The notes: a model not told the origin generated them from the sequence alone. Positions 16,559 to 27,441 are shown, counted from the stretch's first letter. The stretch is DNA of 64,000 nt from Psychrobium sp. MM17-31 (GCF_022347785.1 NZ_JAKRGA010000003.1:434001-498000), one strand, 5' to 3'. Numbers and translations are program-made.

Positions 16559-17746
16559 TTAGTTAGTCGCGTTTGTCGGTGATTTAGCAAAACGTAACAC
16601 TAAGTAACCTAACAGGCCAGCACTAAATGAACCAACCAAAATTGCCAGTTTGTCTGCAAACATAAACTGCGCAGGATCTTCAAATGCTAGTGAATTAACG
16701 AATAGACTCATAGTAAAACCGATGCCCGTAAGAATGGAAACACCATAAAGCATCGTGTAATTACTTTGCTCTGGCATTTTGGCGAGTCCCAGTTTGATAG
16801 CAAGCCAGCTAAAGCCAAATACACCAAGTTGTTTACCAATAAATAAACCAGCAGCAATACCAATAGGCACAGGTGTTAATATTTGCTCACTCGACATGCT
16901 CGTGAAATCAACTCCCGCATTTACAAAAGCAAACAGAGGTAAAATCATAAAGGCAACCCAGTAATGAAGGTCGTGCTCCATCGATTTGAGCATTGAGCGC
17001 TCACGATGCCCTTGAGGCACCTTGCGCTGTTTAATTGGGATAGTGAAGGCTAATGCAACGCCAGCTAATGTCGCGTGAACGCCAGACTTAAGTACGCTGA
17101 CCCACAAGATCACACCAAGCAATACGTAAGCCGCTTTGCGGTCGACGCCCATTCGATTCATGATAACTAAACCAGTAAGCGCAGCCATGGCTACCGCAAT
17201 TGATAAAGTTGATAATTCTGCCGTGTAAAACAGTGCGATTATCACGATAGCCCCTAAATCATCAATAATAGCGAGTGCCATTAAAAAGATCTTAAGTGAG
17301 ACGGGTACGCGTTTACCAAGCAGTGATAACACGCCGAGAGCGAATGCAATATCTGTAGCGGTTGGAATCGCCCAACCTTGTGTACCGACGGTGTCTGTGC
17401 CAACAAAATAGAGATACACAGCAGCTGGGACGACCATACCACCGACGGCGGCAAAACCAGGCAGTACAACTTGAGATGGGCTTGATAAATGTCCTTCAAT
17501 AATCTCTCGTTTAACTTCAAGACCAATTAATAAGAAGAAGATGGCCATCAGGCCGTCATTAATCCACAATAACAGTGGTTTATCGATATGTAATGCGCCA
17601 AATCGAACTTCGACTGGCGTTGATAAAAACGCATCATACAACTCAGACAACCCAGTGTTTTTTAACAGCAAGGCGATAATAGTGACAAAAATTAAAACAA
17701 TCCCCGCCGAGGATTCTTTTTTAATAAACTCTTCTAATGCACTCAT
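16559..17746 (-). CDS. nhaA: NhaA Na+/H+ antiporter
   Basis: 395-aa inner-membrane sodium/proton antiporter of the NhaA family, exporting Na+ for pH and salt homeostasis. The ion-binding double aspartate lies in the segment LAIIDDLGAIVIIALFYT, corresponding to D163/D164 of the E. coli protein. Length (E. coli 388 aa) and about twelve hydrophobic segments agree. It is monocistronic, with its own terminator, and lies downstream of serC on the same strand. A sodium exporter fits a marine lifestyle. Confidence 0.96.
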   Translation of the reverse strand: MSALEEFIKKESSAGIVLIFVTIIALLLKNTGLSELYDAFLSTPVEVRFGALHIDKPLLLWINDGLMAIFFLLIGLEVKREIIEGHLSSPSQVVLPGFAAVGGMVVPAAVYLYFVGTDTVGTQGWAIPTATDIAFALGVLSLLGKRVPVSLKIFLMALAIIDDLGAIVIIALFYTAELSTLSIAVAMAALTGLVIMNRMGVDRKAAYVLLGVILWVSVLKSGVHATLAGVALAFTIPIKQRKVPQGHRERSMLKSMEHDLHYWVAFMILPLFAFVNAGVDFTSMSSEQILTPVPIGIAAGLFIGKQLGVFGFSWLAIKLGLAKMPEQSNYTMLYGVSILTGIGFTMSLFVNSLAFEDPAQFMFADKLAILVGSFSAGLLGYLVLRFAKSPTNATN

Positions 17747-17797
17747 TTAATAACTCCATAAAAACGAACGACATATCTTATACAAACCACATAAAAA

Positions 17798-17831
17798 AGT
17801 CGACATAATATGTCTAAACATTATGTCGACT
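17798..17831 (-). terminator. Intrinsic terminator of serC
   Basis: A 12-bp perfect inverted repeat (agtcgacataat / attatgtcgact) with a 10-base loop lies 28 bp beyond the serC stop. On the minus strand it is followed by six T. Confidence 0.8.
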
Positions 17832-17859
17832 AAGCTACTGAATCTATTATAAATTACTG

Positions 17860-18942
17860 TTAGCTATTTTCTTGTGCGAAATCTTGCATAAAATCCACTA
17901 GCGCTTGAACGCCAGTCAGTGGCATCGCGTTATAAATACTAGCGCGCATACCGCCAACGCTGCGGTGACCTTTTAACGCCATGAGTCCACGCTGCTCTGC
18001 TTGCGCCAAAAACGCCTCGTTTAAGGATTCATCGTTTAATTGAAACACCACATTCATACGCGAGCGATATTCTGGTGCCACATTATTGACATAGAAGTCA
18101 GAGCTATCGATAGCGTTATATAATAGCTGCGCTTTTTCAATGTTGCGTGCTTCCATCGCTTTTACGCCGCCCTGCGCTAACAGCCATTTAAAGACTTCGC
18201 CAGCGAGATACCAAGCAAAAGTCGGCGGCGTGTTATACATCGAATCATTATCACTTATTAGCTTGTAATCTAAAATCGATGGCGTTTGCGGCAAACTGTG
18301 ACCAAGTAAATCTTCGCGAATAATTACGATAGATAAGCCAGATGGACCAATGTTCTTTTGCGCGCCAGCGTAAATTACGCCGTATTTAGTGACATCGATT
18401 TCGCGGGATAGAATGGTTGATGATAAATCGGCAACGAGCGGTGCATTAACCTGTGGCTCTTCGCTCATTTCAATGCCATCGACAGTTTCATTGGGGCAAT
18501 AGTGAAAGTACGCCGCATCATCACTAAGCTGCCATTCGCTTTGCGCTGTCACACCATGTTGACCATCGGTAGTTTGCGGTGTCGCAACAACATTTACCTC
18601 ACCGTATTTCTGCGCTTCACTCACTGCCGATTTAGACCATGAGCCAGTTACTAAATAGTCAGCCTTGCCCGTCAAACCAATTAAGTTCATAGGCACAGCA
18701 GAGAACTGACCACGACCACCACCGTGACAGAAAAGTACTTTGTAATTAGTCGGAATATTCATTAGCTGGCGTAAATTACTTTCAGCTTCTTGTGCTACCT
18801 GCATAAAGCGTTTATCGCGATGGCTAAATTCCATAATGGAAATGCCGTGCTCTTGCCAATTAACAAATTCTTTTTGCGCCTTGACCATCACATCATGAGG
18901 CAACATCGCTGGCCCCGCACAAAAGTTATAAACCGCGCTCAT
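17860..18942 (-). CDS. serC: Phosphoserine aminotransferase
   Basis: 360-aa PLP enzyme converting 3-phosphohydroxypyruvate to phosphoserine in serine synthesis. It also acts in pyridoxine synthesis. The N-terminus [11 protein letters not shown] and the PLP-lysine segment [12 protein letters not shown] are diagnostic, as is [15 protein letters not shown]. Length equals that of E. coli SerC (362 aa). It follows gyrA on the same strand with a terminator between them, so it is probably transcribed separately. Confidence 0.97.
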   Translation of the reverse strand: MSAVYNFCAGPAMLPHDVMVKAQKEFVNWQEHGISIMEFSHRDKRFMQVAQEAESNLRQLMNIPTNYKVLFCHGGGRGQFSAVPMNLIGLTGKADYLVTGSWSKSAVSEAQKYGEVNVVATPQTTDGQHGVTAQSEWQLSDDAAYFHYCPNETVDGIEMSEEPQVNAPLVADLSSTILSREIDVTKYGVIYAGAQKNIGPSGLSIVIIREDLLGHSLPQTPSILDYKLISDNDSMYNTPPTFAWYLAGEVFKWLLAQGGVKAMEARNIEKAQLLYNAIDSSDFYVNNVAPEYRSRMNVVFQLNDESLNEAFLAQAEQRGLMALKGHRSVGGMRASIYNAMPLTGVQALVDFMQDFAQENS

Positions 18943-18994
18943 TACTCTTCCTTATTTACTAATTACAAAATGCTCTATAAATTCTACACAAACA

Positions 18995-19019
18995 AAAAGA
19001 GCGCCCTCAGGCGCCCTTT
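18995..19019 (-). terminator. Intrinsic terminator of gyrA
   Basis: A GC-rich hairpin (aaagggcgcc / ggcgctcttt on the minus strand, one G-U pair) sits 13 bp after the gyrA stop. It is followed by T-rich sequence on the minus strand. Confidence 0.7.
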
Positions 19020-19031
19020 CTCAACTAGCGA

Positions 19032-21656
19032 TTATTCATCGCCACCTTCTGGAACATCAGCTGCAGGGGCTTCAGCCGCTGGTGCTTCACCAGTAACTTC
19101 TTCACCTTCTACTGCTTCATGCTCTGGCGTTTCCACTTCTTCGATACGCTGTAAGGCTACGACCTGCTCGCCCTCTTGGGTACGAATTAGAGTTACACCT
19201 TGCGTATTACGACCTACCGTAGATACACCGTCAACAGGGGTACGTACTAATGTACCTTTGTTTGAGATCAGCATGATTTCATCGTTTTCATCAACTTGAA
19301 CCGCACCAACCACTAGGCCATTACGCTCGCTCACTTTGATAGAAACAACACCTTGTGTTGCACGACTCTTCGCTGGGTAATCTTCAAGTACAGTACGTTT
19401 ACCGAAGCCGTTTTCAGTCACAGTCAGGATACAACCATCGCCATGAGGAACGATAAGCGATACCACTTTCTGACCTTCTTTAAGCTTCATACCGCGTACA
19501 CCAGTACCAGTACGGCCAATAGCACGACACTGATCTTGGCTAAAGCGCACAACCTTACCTTCGTCAGAGAACAGCATGATTTCGCTGTCATCTTCGGTTA
19601 GCGCTACGCCGATTAACTCATCATCATCACGTAAGTTAACCGCGATAATACCGTTAGCACGTGGACGAGAGTATGCCGTTAATGCAGTCTTCTTCACCGT
19701 ACCCGCAGCTGTTGCCATTAAGATACATTTGTCTTCAGTGTATTCACGGATAGGTAAGATAGCCGTAATACGCTCGTCTTTCTCTAATGGTAATAAGTTA
19801 ACGATTGGCTTACCACGCGCTTGACGCGATGCTAATGGTAGCTGGTACGTCTTGAGCCAGTACATCTTACCGCGGTTAGAGAAACACAACATGGTGTCAT
19901 GGGTGTTAGCAACTAATAGGCGCTCGATGAAATCTTCATCTTTCATCTTAGTAGCCGCTTTACCTTTACCACCACGACGCTGCGCTTCGTACTCAGATAA
20001 TGGCTGGTATTTGACGTAACCTTCGTGAGAAAGGGTTACTACCACGTCTTCTTCGTTGATTAAATCTTCTAACGATAAATCGTGTGACGCGTTAGTAATT
20101 TCAGTGCGGCGCTCATCGCCAAACTCTTCAAGCACTGCTTGCAGCTCTTCTACAATCACTTCCATTAAGCGCGCTGGGCTACCTAAGATGTGAAGTAATT
20201 CAGCGATTAAATCTAAAATGTCTTGATATTCATTTAAGATTTTCTCGTGCTCAAGACCTGTTAAACGGTGTAGTTTAAGATCAAGAATTGCTTGGGCTTG
20301 TGTTTCAGTTAAGTAGTATTTGCCATCACGAATACCGTATTCTGGCTCTAACCATTCTGGACGTGCAGCGTCATCGCCTGCTTTTTCAAGCATCGCAGCA
20401 ACGTTACCTAAATCCCAACCTTGTGCCACTAACGCAACTTTTGCTTCCGCAGGTGTTGGCGAGTTACGGATAACCTCAATCACAGGATCGATGTTAGCAA
20501 GGGCAACAGCCAGTGCTTCTAAGATATGCGCGCGATCGCGTGCTTTGCGAAGTTCAAATACCGTACGACGCGTTACTACTTCACGGCGGTGACGAACAAA
20601 GCTTTGTAGCATTTCTTTTAGGTTAAACAGCTTAGGACGATTGTCCTCAAGCGCAACCATGTTAATGCCGAACGACACTTGCATTTGCGTTTGTGAATAC
20701 AGGTTATTTAATACAACCTCCCCCACTTCACCGCGTTTTATTTCAATAACAATACGCATACCGTCTTTGTCAGACTCATCGCGCAGCGCACTAATACCTT
20801 CAACTTTCTTATCGCGAACTAGCTCAGCCATCTTTTCGATAAGGCGTGCTTTGTTTACTTGATAAGGCAGTTCGTGAACGATAATAGTTTCTTTACCACT
20901 GTCACTTACTTCAACTTCCGCTTTAGCGCGAATACGCACCTTACCGCGACCAGTCTTATAAGCATCGATAATACCTTGACGACCACTGATAATACCCGCC
21001 GTTGGGAAATCAGGACCAGGAATGTGCTCGATGAGCTCTTCAATGGTAATGTCTTCGTTTTCAATCAGCGCTAAACAGCCAGAAATAACTTCATTTAAGT
21101 TATGTGGCGGAATGTTTGTCGCCATACCTACCGCGATACCCGATGAACCATTCACTAATAAATTAGGAATACGGGTTGGCAGTACGTTTGGAATTTGTTC
21201 GGTGCCGTCGTAGTTCGGGCCAAAATCAACGGTTTCTTTTTCAAGATCCACTAATAATGAATGGGCCATCTTCTGCATACGAATTTCGGTATAACGCATT
21301 GCCGCCGCGCTATCGCCGTCAACCGAACCGAAGTTACCTTGACCGTCTACCAATGGGTAGCGTAATGAAAATGGCTGTGCCATACGTACGATGGTGTCAT
21401 AAACCGCGCTATCACCGTGTGGGTGATACTTACCGATTACATCACCTACCACACGGGCAGATTTTTTATAAGCTTTGTTCCAGTCGTTACCTAGAATGTC
21501 CATTGCGAAAAGTACGCGGCGATGTACGGGTTTTAAACCATCTCGAACATCTGGCAAGGCACGACCTACGATTACACTCATGGCGTAATCGAGGTACGAA
21601 TTCTTTAATTCGTCTTCGATATTAATCGGCGATACACTATTGGCCAACTCAGTCAT
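19032..21656 (-). CDS. gyrA: DNA gyrase subunit A
   Basis: 874-aa gyrase A subunit, which cleaves and religates DNA during negative supercoiling. The catalytic tyrosine is Tyr122 ([10 protein letters not shown]). The quinolone-resistance region reads HGDSAVYDT with Ser83 and Asp87 in E. coli numbering, the quinolone-susceptible wild-type residues. The C-terminal pinwheel region contains the GyrA-box QRRGGKG near residue 560. The last 35 or so residues form an acidic Ala/Glu/Pro tail. The divergent partner is ubiG, a common gammaproteobacterial arrangement. Confidence 0.98.
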   Translation of the reverse strand: MTELANSVSPINIEDELKNSYLDYAMSVIVGRALPDVRDGLKPVHRRVLFAMDILGNDWNKAYKKSARVVGDVIGKYHPHGDSAVYDTIVRMAQPFSLRYPLVDGQGNFGSVDGDSAAAMRYTEIRMQKMAHSLLVDLEKETVDFGPNYDGTEQIPNVLPTRIPNLLVNGSSGIAVGMATNIPPHNLNEVISGCLALIENEDITIEELIEHIPGPDFPTAGIISGRQGIIDAYKTGRGKVRIRAKAEVEVSDSGKETIIVHELPYQVNKARLIEKMAELVRDKKVEGISALRDESDKDGMRIVIEIKRGEVGEVVLNNLYSQTQMQVSFGINMVALEDNRPKLFNLKEMLQSFVRHRREVVTRRTVFELRKARDRAHILEALAVALANIDPVIEVIRNSPTPAEAKVALVAQGWDLGNVAAMLEKAGDDAARPEWLEPEYGIRDGKYYLTETQAQAILDLKLHRLTGLEHEKILNEYQDILDLIAELLHILGSPARLMEVIVEELQAVLEEFGDERRTEITNASHDLSLEDLINEEDVVVTLSHEGYVKYQPLSEYEAQRRGGKGKAATKMKDEDFIERLLVANTHDTMLCFSNRGKMYWLKTYQLPLASRQARGKPIVNLLPLEKDERITAILPIREYTEDKCILMATAAGTVKKTALTAYSRPRANGIIAVNLRDDDELIGVALTEDDSEIMLFSDEGKVVRFSQDQCRAIGRTGTGVRGMKLKEGQKVVSLIVPHGDGCILTVTENGFGKRTVLEDYPAKSRATQGVVSIKVSERNGLVVGAVQVDENDEIMLISNKGTLVRTPVDGVSTVGRNTQGVTLIRTQEGEQVVALQRIEEVETPEHEAVEGEEVTGEAPAAEAPAADVPEGGDE

Positions 21657-21987
21657 AAATCCCTAAGATCCCTGTGTCTGTTAGAAAGACGCACTTTTAT
21701 GTATTAATTATTGTTTTTACAATTACATAAAAGGCAAAAAATAGAGCCTGATTCTAGCACAGTGATACAAGGTTACTAGGGCTAAAATCGCTTTATTTTG
21801 GATTCTAGGGCCATTTACGGCCAAAACTGCCGAAAAACGCGTTTTCAAGGTCAATTATTAACCAGCAATGAAAATCGCTTAAAATGGCTTACAGGAATTG
21901 AGTAGGCTAAAAAGTGTTTCTCTTGTGCTGACATTGATAAGGCACTTATAATGAAGCCTTTCTTTCTATAGCGATATTTGCTTTTTT
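21657..21987. promoter_or_regulatory. Divergent gyrA-ubiG promoter region
   Basis: A 331-bp AT-rich spacer without a gene. For gyrA, an extended -10 (TGC-TAGAAT on the minus strand, hexamer at 21751-21756) is visible, with a long untranslated leader. For ubiG, a perfect TATAAT lies at 21947-21952 with a weak -35 TTGTGC at 21923-21928 and an 18-bp spacer. Both are consensus matches only. Confidence 0.4.
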
Positions 21988-22731
21988 ATGTCTAGCACTC
22001 AATCACACCAATCATTCGATAACGCCGTAAACGTTGATCCTCAAGAAATCGAAAAATTCTCAGCCCTTGCTCAGCAATGGTGGGATCTCAGTGGCGAGTT
22101 TAAACCACTGCATTTAATGAACCCAACCCGCCTTAATTACGTGGCGGAAAAATCTGACGGTTTATTTGGCAAACGTATCGTCGATGTTGGCTGTGGTGGC
22201 GGTATCTTGGCCGAATCTATGGCGCGTCTTGGCGGTGATGTATTAGGTATCGATATGGCTGAGCAATCATTAAACGTTGCAAGATTGCATGCCCTAGAAA
22301 CTAAAGTAGATAATATCGCTTATCAGCAAATTCCAGTGGAAGAGCTTGCCGAGCAGCAGCCTCATTCATTTGATGTTGTGACCTGTATGGAAATGCTAGA
22401 GCATGTGCCAGATCCACAATCTATTGTGCGCGCGTGTTTTAAGCTAGTAAAACCCGGCGGCCAAGTGTTCTTCTCGACCCTTAACCGCACGAAGCGTGCT
22501 TATTTATTAGCAATTTTAGGTGCCGAGCACATTCTGCAACTCGTACCTAAAGGCACGCACGAACACAGTAAGTTTATTCGTCCAAGCGAACTAATTCGCT
22601 TTGTTGATAACAGCGATGCCCGCTGTCTTGACGCTATTGGTGTCCATTACAACCCGCTTACCGAGCAATTTAAGACCAATAACGACTTATCGGTAAACTA
22701 TCTGATCCACTGTCAGCCTAACGTTAAATAA
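21988..22731 (+). CDS. ubiG: UbiG ubiquinone O-methyltransferase
   Basis: 247-aa SAM-dependent methyltransferase carrying out both O-methylation steps of ubiquinone synthesis. Hallmarks are [21 protein letters not shown] near the start, the SAM loop [13 protein letters not shown] and the post-I motif GIDMAEQSL. Length matches E. coli UbiG (240 aa). It is followed 39 bp later by a HAD phosphatase on the same strand, probably as a two-gene operon. The ribosome-binding site is poor. Confidence 0.97.
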   Translation: MSSTQSHQSFDNAVNVDPQEIEKFSALAQQWWDLSGEFKPLHLMNPTRLNYVAEKSDGLFGKRIVDVGCGGGILAESMARLGGDVLGIDMAEQSLNVARLHALETKVDNIAYQQIPVEELAEQQPHSFDVVTCMEMLEHVPDPQSIVRACFKLVKPGGQVFFSTLNRTKRAYLLAILGAEHILQLVPKGTHEHSKFIRPSELIRFVDNSDARCLDAIGVHYNPLTEQFKTNNDLSVNYLIHCQPNVK

Positions 22732-22770
22732 GTACTAATTTACTAAAGCAAATTTAAGTAGGGAAAGCCC

Positions 22771-23439
22771 ATGAGCCTTCAATCTCCGTTTCGCGCCGTA
22801 CTCTTTGATCTCGATGGCACCTTACTCGACACCGCGCCGGATTTAGGCGGCGCGGCTAATCGTTTGCTTGAGCGTGACAATTTACCGCTGCTTAGTCGCA
22901 AGGTTATCAATCAAACCGCCTCACAGGGTTCATTAGCTCTAGTAAAGGCCGGGTATGGTTTAGATCTTGAAGAAGCGCAATATCAACAACTACGCAGTGA
23001 GTTCTTAGAAAACTACACCGCGCATGTCAATGATGAAACCACTTACTTTGACGGTATAGACACCTTATTAGATGCCTTAGATCGCCACAATATTGTGTGG
23101 GGCATAGTGACCAACAAGCCAACGCTTTATACCCAGCAGCTCCTTGAGCACTATCCACGCTTGGCTAGTTGCGCCGTCGTTGTTTGTGGTGACACCCTCG
23201 ATGTCGCCAAACCTAATCCAGCGCCATTATTATTAGCGGCAAACAATATAAATATTGCGCCAGAGAACATTGTGTATGTGGGTGATGCTCGCACCGATAT
23301 TGAAGCGGCACATAGCGCAAGCATGCTAGCGGTAGCTGCAAATTACGGTTACATCCCTAGCGATGATCCAGCCGACACTTGGCAAGGCGATCATATAATC
23401 GATCGTCCTGAGGATCTTTTAGCAGTTCTCGGGATCTAA
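22771..23439 (+). CDS. HAD phosphatase: MupP-like N-acetylmuramate-6-phosphatase or phosphoglycolate phosphatase
   Basis: 222-aa HAD-superfamily phosphatase. Motif I is FDLDGTLLD, motif II is VTNKP, motif III lysine is in VAKPNP and motif IV is GDARTD. Such proteins are usually labelled Gph. However, the position directly after ubiG, the WGIVTNKP segment and the C-terminal NYGYIPSDDPADTW resemble MupP of Pseudomonas, which dephosphorylates MurNAc-6-P in cell-wall recycling and is also encoded next to ubiG. I favour MupP, but the sequence alone does not settle the substrate. Shine-Dalgarno aggga precedes the ATG. Confidence 0.8.
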   Translation: MSLQSPFRAVLFDLDGTLLDTAPDLGGAANRLLERDNLPLLSRKVINQTASQGSLALVKAGYGLDLEEAQYQQLRSEFLENYTAHVNDETTYFDGIDTLLDALDRHNIVWGIVTNKPTLYTQQLLEHYPRLASCAVVVCGDTLDVAKPNPAPLLLAANNINIAPENIVYVGDARTDIEAAHSASMLAVAANYGYIPSDDPADTWQGDHIIDRPEDLLAVLGI

Positions 23440-23617
23440 TCCAAAGAATCTTGACACTTTGTCTAATAATGACAGGCAAAAATACGGTGCTAAATCAAGC
23501 GATCGAACGTTAAAAAAAATAATTAAAAATTGCCAATTTGAAATTGAAAATTGGCAAAATTAAGGGAGATAATCATCAAAGTGATAGTTCCCACTAACCT
23601 GTGTAACCAAATGTAAT

Positions 23618-23626
23618 TTATCCACA
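23618..23626 (+). promoter_or_regulatory. DnaA box upstream of nrdA
   Basis: TTATCCACA, a perfect match to the high-affinity DnaA box, about 22 bp upstream of the candidate -35. A weaker inverted box (7 of 9) lies at 23600-23608. In E. coli, DnaA binds the nrdAB promoter and links nucleotide reduction to replication. Confidence 0.6.
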
Positions 23627-23664
23627 GCTTATTCCAATTTTTAGCACTTGCATTGTCCGCCAAT

Positions 23665-23711
23665 CCACCTTATCTTGTATCCCACATTTTTTAAAAACCT
23701 ATATCTTGTGT
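23665..23711 (+). promoter_or_regulatory. Pair of NrdR boxes
   Basis: Two 16-bp elements resemble the NrdR consensus ACACwATATATwGTGT: 23665-23680 (about 11 of 16) and 23696-23711 (13 of 16). They lie 31 bp apart start to start, the three-turn spacing expected for NrdR. The first overlaps the candidate -10, consistent with repression by NrdR when dATP/ATP is high. Confidence 0.65.
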
Positions 23712-23864
23712 ATTTAGGCCAAAGCAAACACTAGAGAAATTTAAGCTTAATATTACGCTTTAAAGACTATCTAAATGGGAATTGCCAACAAAAAGGACTA
23801 CTTACCAGCGCGGTGGATTGCATCTCGTGACATGGGTTTGTTTTAACAGCGACGGACAATAATA

Positions 23865-26150
23865 ATGAACACAAATCTCCTGGTCACCAAGCGAAGTGGA
23901 AAACAAGAACCTATCGATCTAGATAAGATCCACAAAGTACTCGATTGGGCCGCTAAAGGATTAGACAACGTGTCAGTTTCTCAGGTAGAGATCAAGGCAC
24001 ACATCCAGTTTTACATGGGTATTGAGACCAAAGATATTCACGAAACCATTATTAAAGCAGCGGCAGATCAAATCTCGGAAACAACCCCGGATTACCAGTA
24101 CATGGCGGCCCGCCTTGCTATTTTCCACCTTCGTAAGAAAGCATTCGGCCAATTTGAGCCACCACATCTATACGATCACACGGTAAAAATGTGTGAAGCT
24201 AAGCGCTACGACAATCACTTGTTAGCCGATTATAGTCGTGAAGAATTCGATCTCATGAATGATGCACTTGATCATTCACGTGATATGAACTTTAGTTACG
24301 CTGCTGTTAAACAGTTAGAAGGTAAATACCTGCTGCAAAATCGCAGCACTGGCGAAATCTTTGAAAGCGCACAATTCCTATACATGCTAATTGCTGCGGC
24401 GCTATTTTCAAAATACCCAACAGAAACGCGTATGGATTACATCGTGCGTTTCTATGATGCGGTATCACAGTTTAAGATTTCACTGCCAACACCAATTATG
24501 GCAGGTGTCCGTACGCCTACCCGTCAATTTAGCTCCTGTGTACTGATCGAGTGTGACGATAACCTAGATTCAATCAATGCGACTTCTAGCTCTATCGTTA
24601 AGTATGTAAGTCAACGTGCAGGTATTGGTATTAACGCTGGTCGTATTCGCGCCCTAGGTAGCCCAATTCGCGGCGGTGAAGCCAACCACACCGGTTGTAT
24701 TCCATTCTATAAGCACTTCCAAACAGCGGTTAAAAGCTGTTCACAAGGCGGTGTACGTGGCGGCGCAGCTACCCTGTTCTACCCATTGTGGCATTTAGAA
24801 GTTCAATCATTACTAGTACTTAAAAACAACCGCGGCGTTGAAGAGAACCGTGTTCGTCACATGGATTACGGCGTGCAATTTAACAAGATGATGTATCAAC
24901 GCCTGATCAAAGGTGAAAACATCACCCTGTTCTCACCAAGTGATGTACCAGGCTTATACGATGCCTTCTTTGCCGACCAAGACAAGTTTGAAGCGCTTTA
25001 TCTGCAATACGAGCAAGATGAATCAATCCGCAAAGAGTCTATTAAAGCCTCTGAGCTGTTTTCACTATTTGCACAAGAGCGTGCAAGTACTGGCCGAATC
25101 TATCTGCAAAACGTTGATCACTGTAATACGCACAGCCCGTTTATCCCAGAAGTTGCGCCAATCAAGCAATCTAACCTGTGTTTAGAAATCGCTTTGCCAA
25201 CAAAACCACTGCAAAGCTTCGACGATCCTAACGGTGAAATCGCCCTTTGTACGCTATCTGCATTCAACCTAGGTGTGATTAAATCTCTTGATGAATTAGA
25301 AGAGCTTGCAGAGCTTGCGGTACGTGCCCTAGATAATCTACTGAGCTATCAAGACTACCCAATTGTCGCTGCGCAACAATCAAGCCTTGCTCGCCGTACA
25401 TTAGGTATAGGTGTTATTAACTATGCTTACTACCTCGCTAAAAATGGCGTGCGCTATTCAGATGGCAGTGCAAACCGTTTAACACACGAGACCTTTGAAG
25501 CGATTCAATATTACTTGCTTAAAGCCTCAAATAAGTTAGCGAAAGAAGTTGGCGCCTGTGATTGGTTCAATGAAACCACCTACGCCAAAGGCATCTTACC
25601 AATAGATACCTACAAGAAAGACTTAGATGCGTTGTGTTCTAACGAACTAAACCTCGACTGGGAAGCGCTGCGCCAAGATATTAAAACTCATGGTCTTCGA
25701 AACTCTACGTTATCAGCACTGATGCCGTCGGAAACATCGTCGCAAATATCAAATGCGACTAACGGCATCGAACCGCCACGTGGCCTGATCAGCGTTAAGG
25801 CAAGTAAAGACGGTATCTTAAAACAAGTGGTTCCTGATTATTTGAGCCTTAAAAACGACTATGAATTGTTGTGGAATATTCCATCAAACGATGGTTACTT
25901 ACACCTTGTTGGCTTGATGCAAAAATTCGTCGACCAAGCAATTTCAGCGAACACCAATTACGATCCATCGAAGTTCGACAACAACAAGGTACCAGTGAAG
26001 CAAATCATTAAAGACTTGCTTACCGCATACAAATTCGGTGTTAAGACGCTTTATTATCACAACACCCGCGATGGTGCGGATGATGCGCAAAGCGATATCG
26101 TCGTTGAGCAGGAAGACGACGGCTGTGCAGGCGGCGCTTGTAAAATCTAA
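23865..26150 (+). CDS. nrdA: Ribonucleoside-diphosphate reductase class Ia, alpha subunit
   Basis: 761-aa large subunit of class Ia ribonucleotide reductase, reducing NDPs to dNDPs. The N-terminal ATP-cone (about 5-95) supports allosteric overall activity control. The redox-active cysteines are visible in FSSCVLIE and ALCTLS, the thiyl-radical cysteine in SNLCLEIALP, and the C-terminal thioredoxin-exchange pair in DGCAGGACKI. Length equals that of E. coli NrdA (761 aa). It heads an nrdA-nrdB-yfaE operon preceded by NrdR and DnaA sites. Confidence 0.98.
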   Translation: MNTNLLVTKRSGKQEPIDLDKIHKVLDWAAKGLDNVSVSQVEIKAHIQFYMGIETKDIHETIIKAAADQISETTPDYQYMAARLAIFHLRKKAFGQFEPPHLYDHTVKMCEAKRYDNHLLADYSREEFDLMNDALDHSRDMNFSYAAVKQLEGKYLLQNRSTGEIFESAQFLYMLIAAALFSKYPTETRMDYIVRFYDAVSQFKISLPTPIMAGVRTPTRQFSSCVLIECDDNLDSINATSSSIVKYVSQRAGIGINAGRIRALGSPIRGGEANHTGCIPFYKHFQTAVKSCSQGGVRGGAATLFYPLWHLEVQSLLVLKNNRGVEENRVRHMDYGVQFNKMMYQRLIKGENITLFSPSDVPGLYDAFFADQDKFEALYLQYEQDESIRKESIKASELFSLFAQERASTGRIYLQNVDHCNTHSPFIPEVAPIKQSNLCLEIALPTKPLQSFDDPNGEIALCTLSAFNLGVIKSLDELEELAELAVRALDNLLSYQDYPIVAAQQSSLARRTLGIGVINYAYYLAKNGVRYSDGSANRLTHETFEAIQYYLLKASNKLAKEVGACDWFNETTYAKGILPIDTYKKDLDALCSNELNLDWEALRQDIKTHGLRNSTLSALMPSETSSQISNATNGIEPPRGLISVKASKDGILKQVVPDYLSLKNDYELLWNIPSNDGYLHLVGLMQKFVDQAISANTNYDPSKFDNNKVPVKQIIKDLLTAYKFGVKTLYYHNTRDGADDAQSDIVVEQEDDGCAGGACKI

Positions 26151-26173
26151 CACCTAAGGGCGATAAAAGATTT

Positions 26174-26193
26174 GGTGAGCCGATTGGCTCACC
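26174..26193 (+). other. Stem-loop in the nrdA-nrdB spacer
   Basis: A perfect 8-bp stem (ggtgagcc / ggctcacc) with a gatt loop lies 24 bp after nrdA. No T-run follows, so full termination is unlikely. It may be a processing or stability element adjusting subunit ratio. Confidence 0.4.
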
Positions 26194-26284
26194 TAAACGT
26201 ATATAGCTATACAGTTATACCCAATAAATAAGAATTACTATAAAGAATGTGCCTCTGGCAATAGCAAGGACAATTTGAGAAATC

Positions 26285-27415
26285 ATGACTTATTCAACCT
26301 TTAATCAAAAGAAGAACAACCCGCTAATCGAGCCAATGTTTTTAGGTAATGCGGTTAACGTATCGCGTTTTGACCAACAAAAACTACCAATTTTTGAAAA
26401 GCTCATCGAAAAGCAAATCTCGTTTTTCTGGCGTCCAGAAGAAGTTGATATTTCAAAAGATCGCATTGATTGGCAAAAGCTTACTAAGAGTGAGCAGCAC
26501 ATCTTTATCAGTAACCTTAAGTATCAAACACTACTCGATTCTATTGCCGCGCGCAGTGTTAACGTTACGCTGCTACCATTAGTATCCTTGCCAGAAATTG
26601 AAACCTGGATTGAAACTTGGGGCTTTTTCGAGACTATTCATTCACGCTCATACACTCATATTCTGCGTAACTTATTTACTGATCCTAGTGAAGTGTTTGA
26701 CGATATTCTCATTAATGAAAACATCTTAAAACGCGCCACTGACATCGCTAAATATTTCGATGATGTGATTGTGACAACTCAGCTGCTTCAAGCTCAAGGC
26801 GAAGGGACATACGATGTCGAAGGTCGCCAACTCGAAGTATCGGAGCGTAAACTTAAAGAGCGCTTATACCTATGTATGTGTTCGGTAAATGCATTAGAAG
26901 CAGTGCGTTTCTATGTGAGTTTTGCTTGTTCATTTGCTTTTGCAGAGCGCGAATTACTGGAAGGTAACTCAAAAATCATCAAACTGATTGCTCGCGATGA
27001 ATCTGTTCACCTTACTGGTACTCAGCACATGCTCAATCTATGGGCTGAAGGTAAAGACGATCCAGAAATGAAGGAAATCAGTGAACAATTGCACGATGAA
27101 GGTCTAAAGATTTTCATGGACGTTGTTGAACAAGAAAAAGCGTGGGCTGATTACCTGTTTAAAGATGGTTCAATGATCGGCATGAATGCCGAAATCCTAA
27201 AACAATACGTTGAATACATCGCCAACCAGCGCCTGATTGCTATCGGTTACGAAGCGCCGTTTGAAACTAAATCAAATCCATTACCTTGGATCAACGCCTA
27301 CCTTGTGTCTGATAACGTACAGGTTGCGCCACAAGAGAGTGAAATCTCGTCGTATCTTGTTGGACAAATCGATAGTGAACTCGATTGCGACGAATTTGAC
27401 GACTTTGATCTCTAA
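26285..27415 (+). CDS. nrdB: Ribonucleoside-diphosphate reductase class Ia, beta subunit
   Basis: 376-aa radical-generating small subunit holding the diiron-tyrosyl cofactor. The metal and radical segment [14 protein letters not shown] contains the ligands Glu and His and the radical tyrosine (Tyr122 in E. coli). The second ligand set is in FAERELLEG and [14 protein letters not shown]. The C-terminal tail [12 protein letters not shown] is the docking peptide for NrdA. It lies 134 bp after nrdA and 26 bp before yfaE. Confidence 0.98.
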   Translation: MTYSTFNQKKNNPLIEPMFLGNAVNVSRFDQQKLPIFEKLIEKQISFFWRPEEVDISKDRIDWQKLTKSEQHIFISNLKYQTLLDSIAARSVNVTLLPLVSLPEIETWIETWGFFETIHSRSYTHILRNLFTDPSEVFDDILINENILKRATDIAKYFDDVIVTTQLLQAQGEGTYDVEGRQLEVSERKLKERLYLCMCSVNALEAVRFYVSFACSFAFAERELLEGNSKIIKLIARDESVHLTGTQHMLNLWAEGKDDPEMKEISEQLHDEGLKIFMDVVEQEKAWADYLFKDGSMIGMNAEILKQYVEYIANQRLIAIGYEAPFETKSNPLPWINAYLVSDNVQVAPQESEISSYLVGQIDSELDCDEFDDFDL

Positions 27416-27441
27416 AGCAAGCGAGTTAAACTAAGCAAGTT

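Larger units (their letters stand above)
23440..23864 (+). promoter_or_regulatory. nrdA control region
   Basis: A 425-bp spacer without a convincing gene. It holds, in order, an imperfect stem-loop at 23530-23557 just after the HAD gene, a consensus DnaA box, a candidate promoter overlapping the first of two NrdR boxes (-35 TTGCAT at 23648-23653, 17-bp spacer, -10 TATCTT at 23671-23676), and a leader of about 180 bases before the nrdA ATG. Confidence 0.5.

Noticed and set aside
21176-21625. 149-aa open frame antisense to gyrA
   Set aside because: It lies entirely over conserved gyrA codons and has no recognisable domain.
23775-23846. A 23-codon ORF (MGIANKKDYLPARWIASRD...) in the nrdA leader
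   Set aside because: No Shine-Dalgarno, no recognisable pattern of stalling codons and no attenuator after it, so probably chance.
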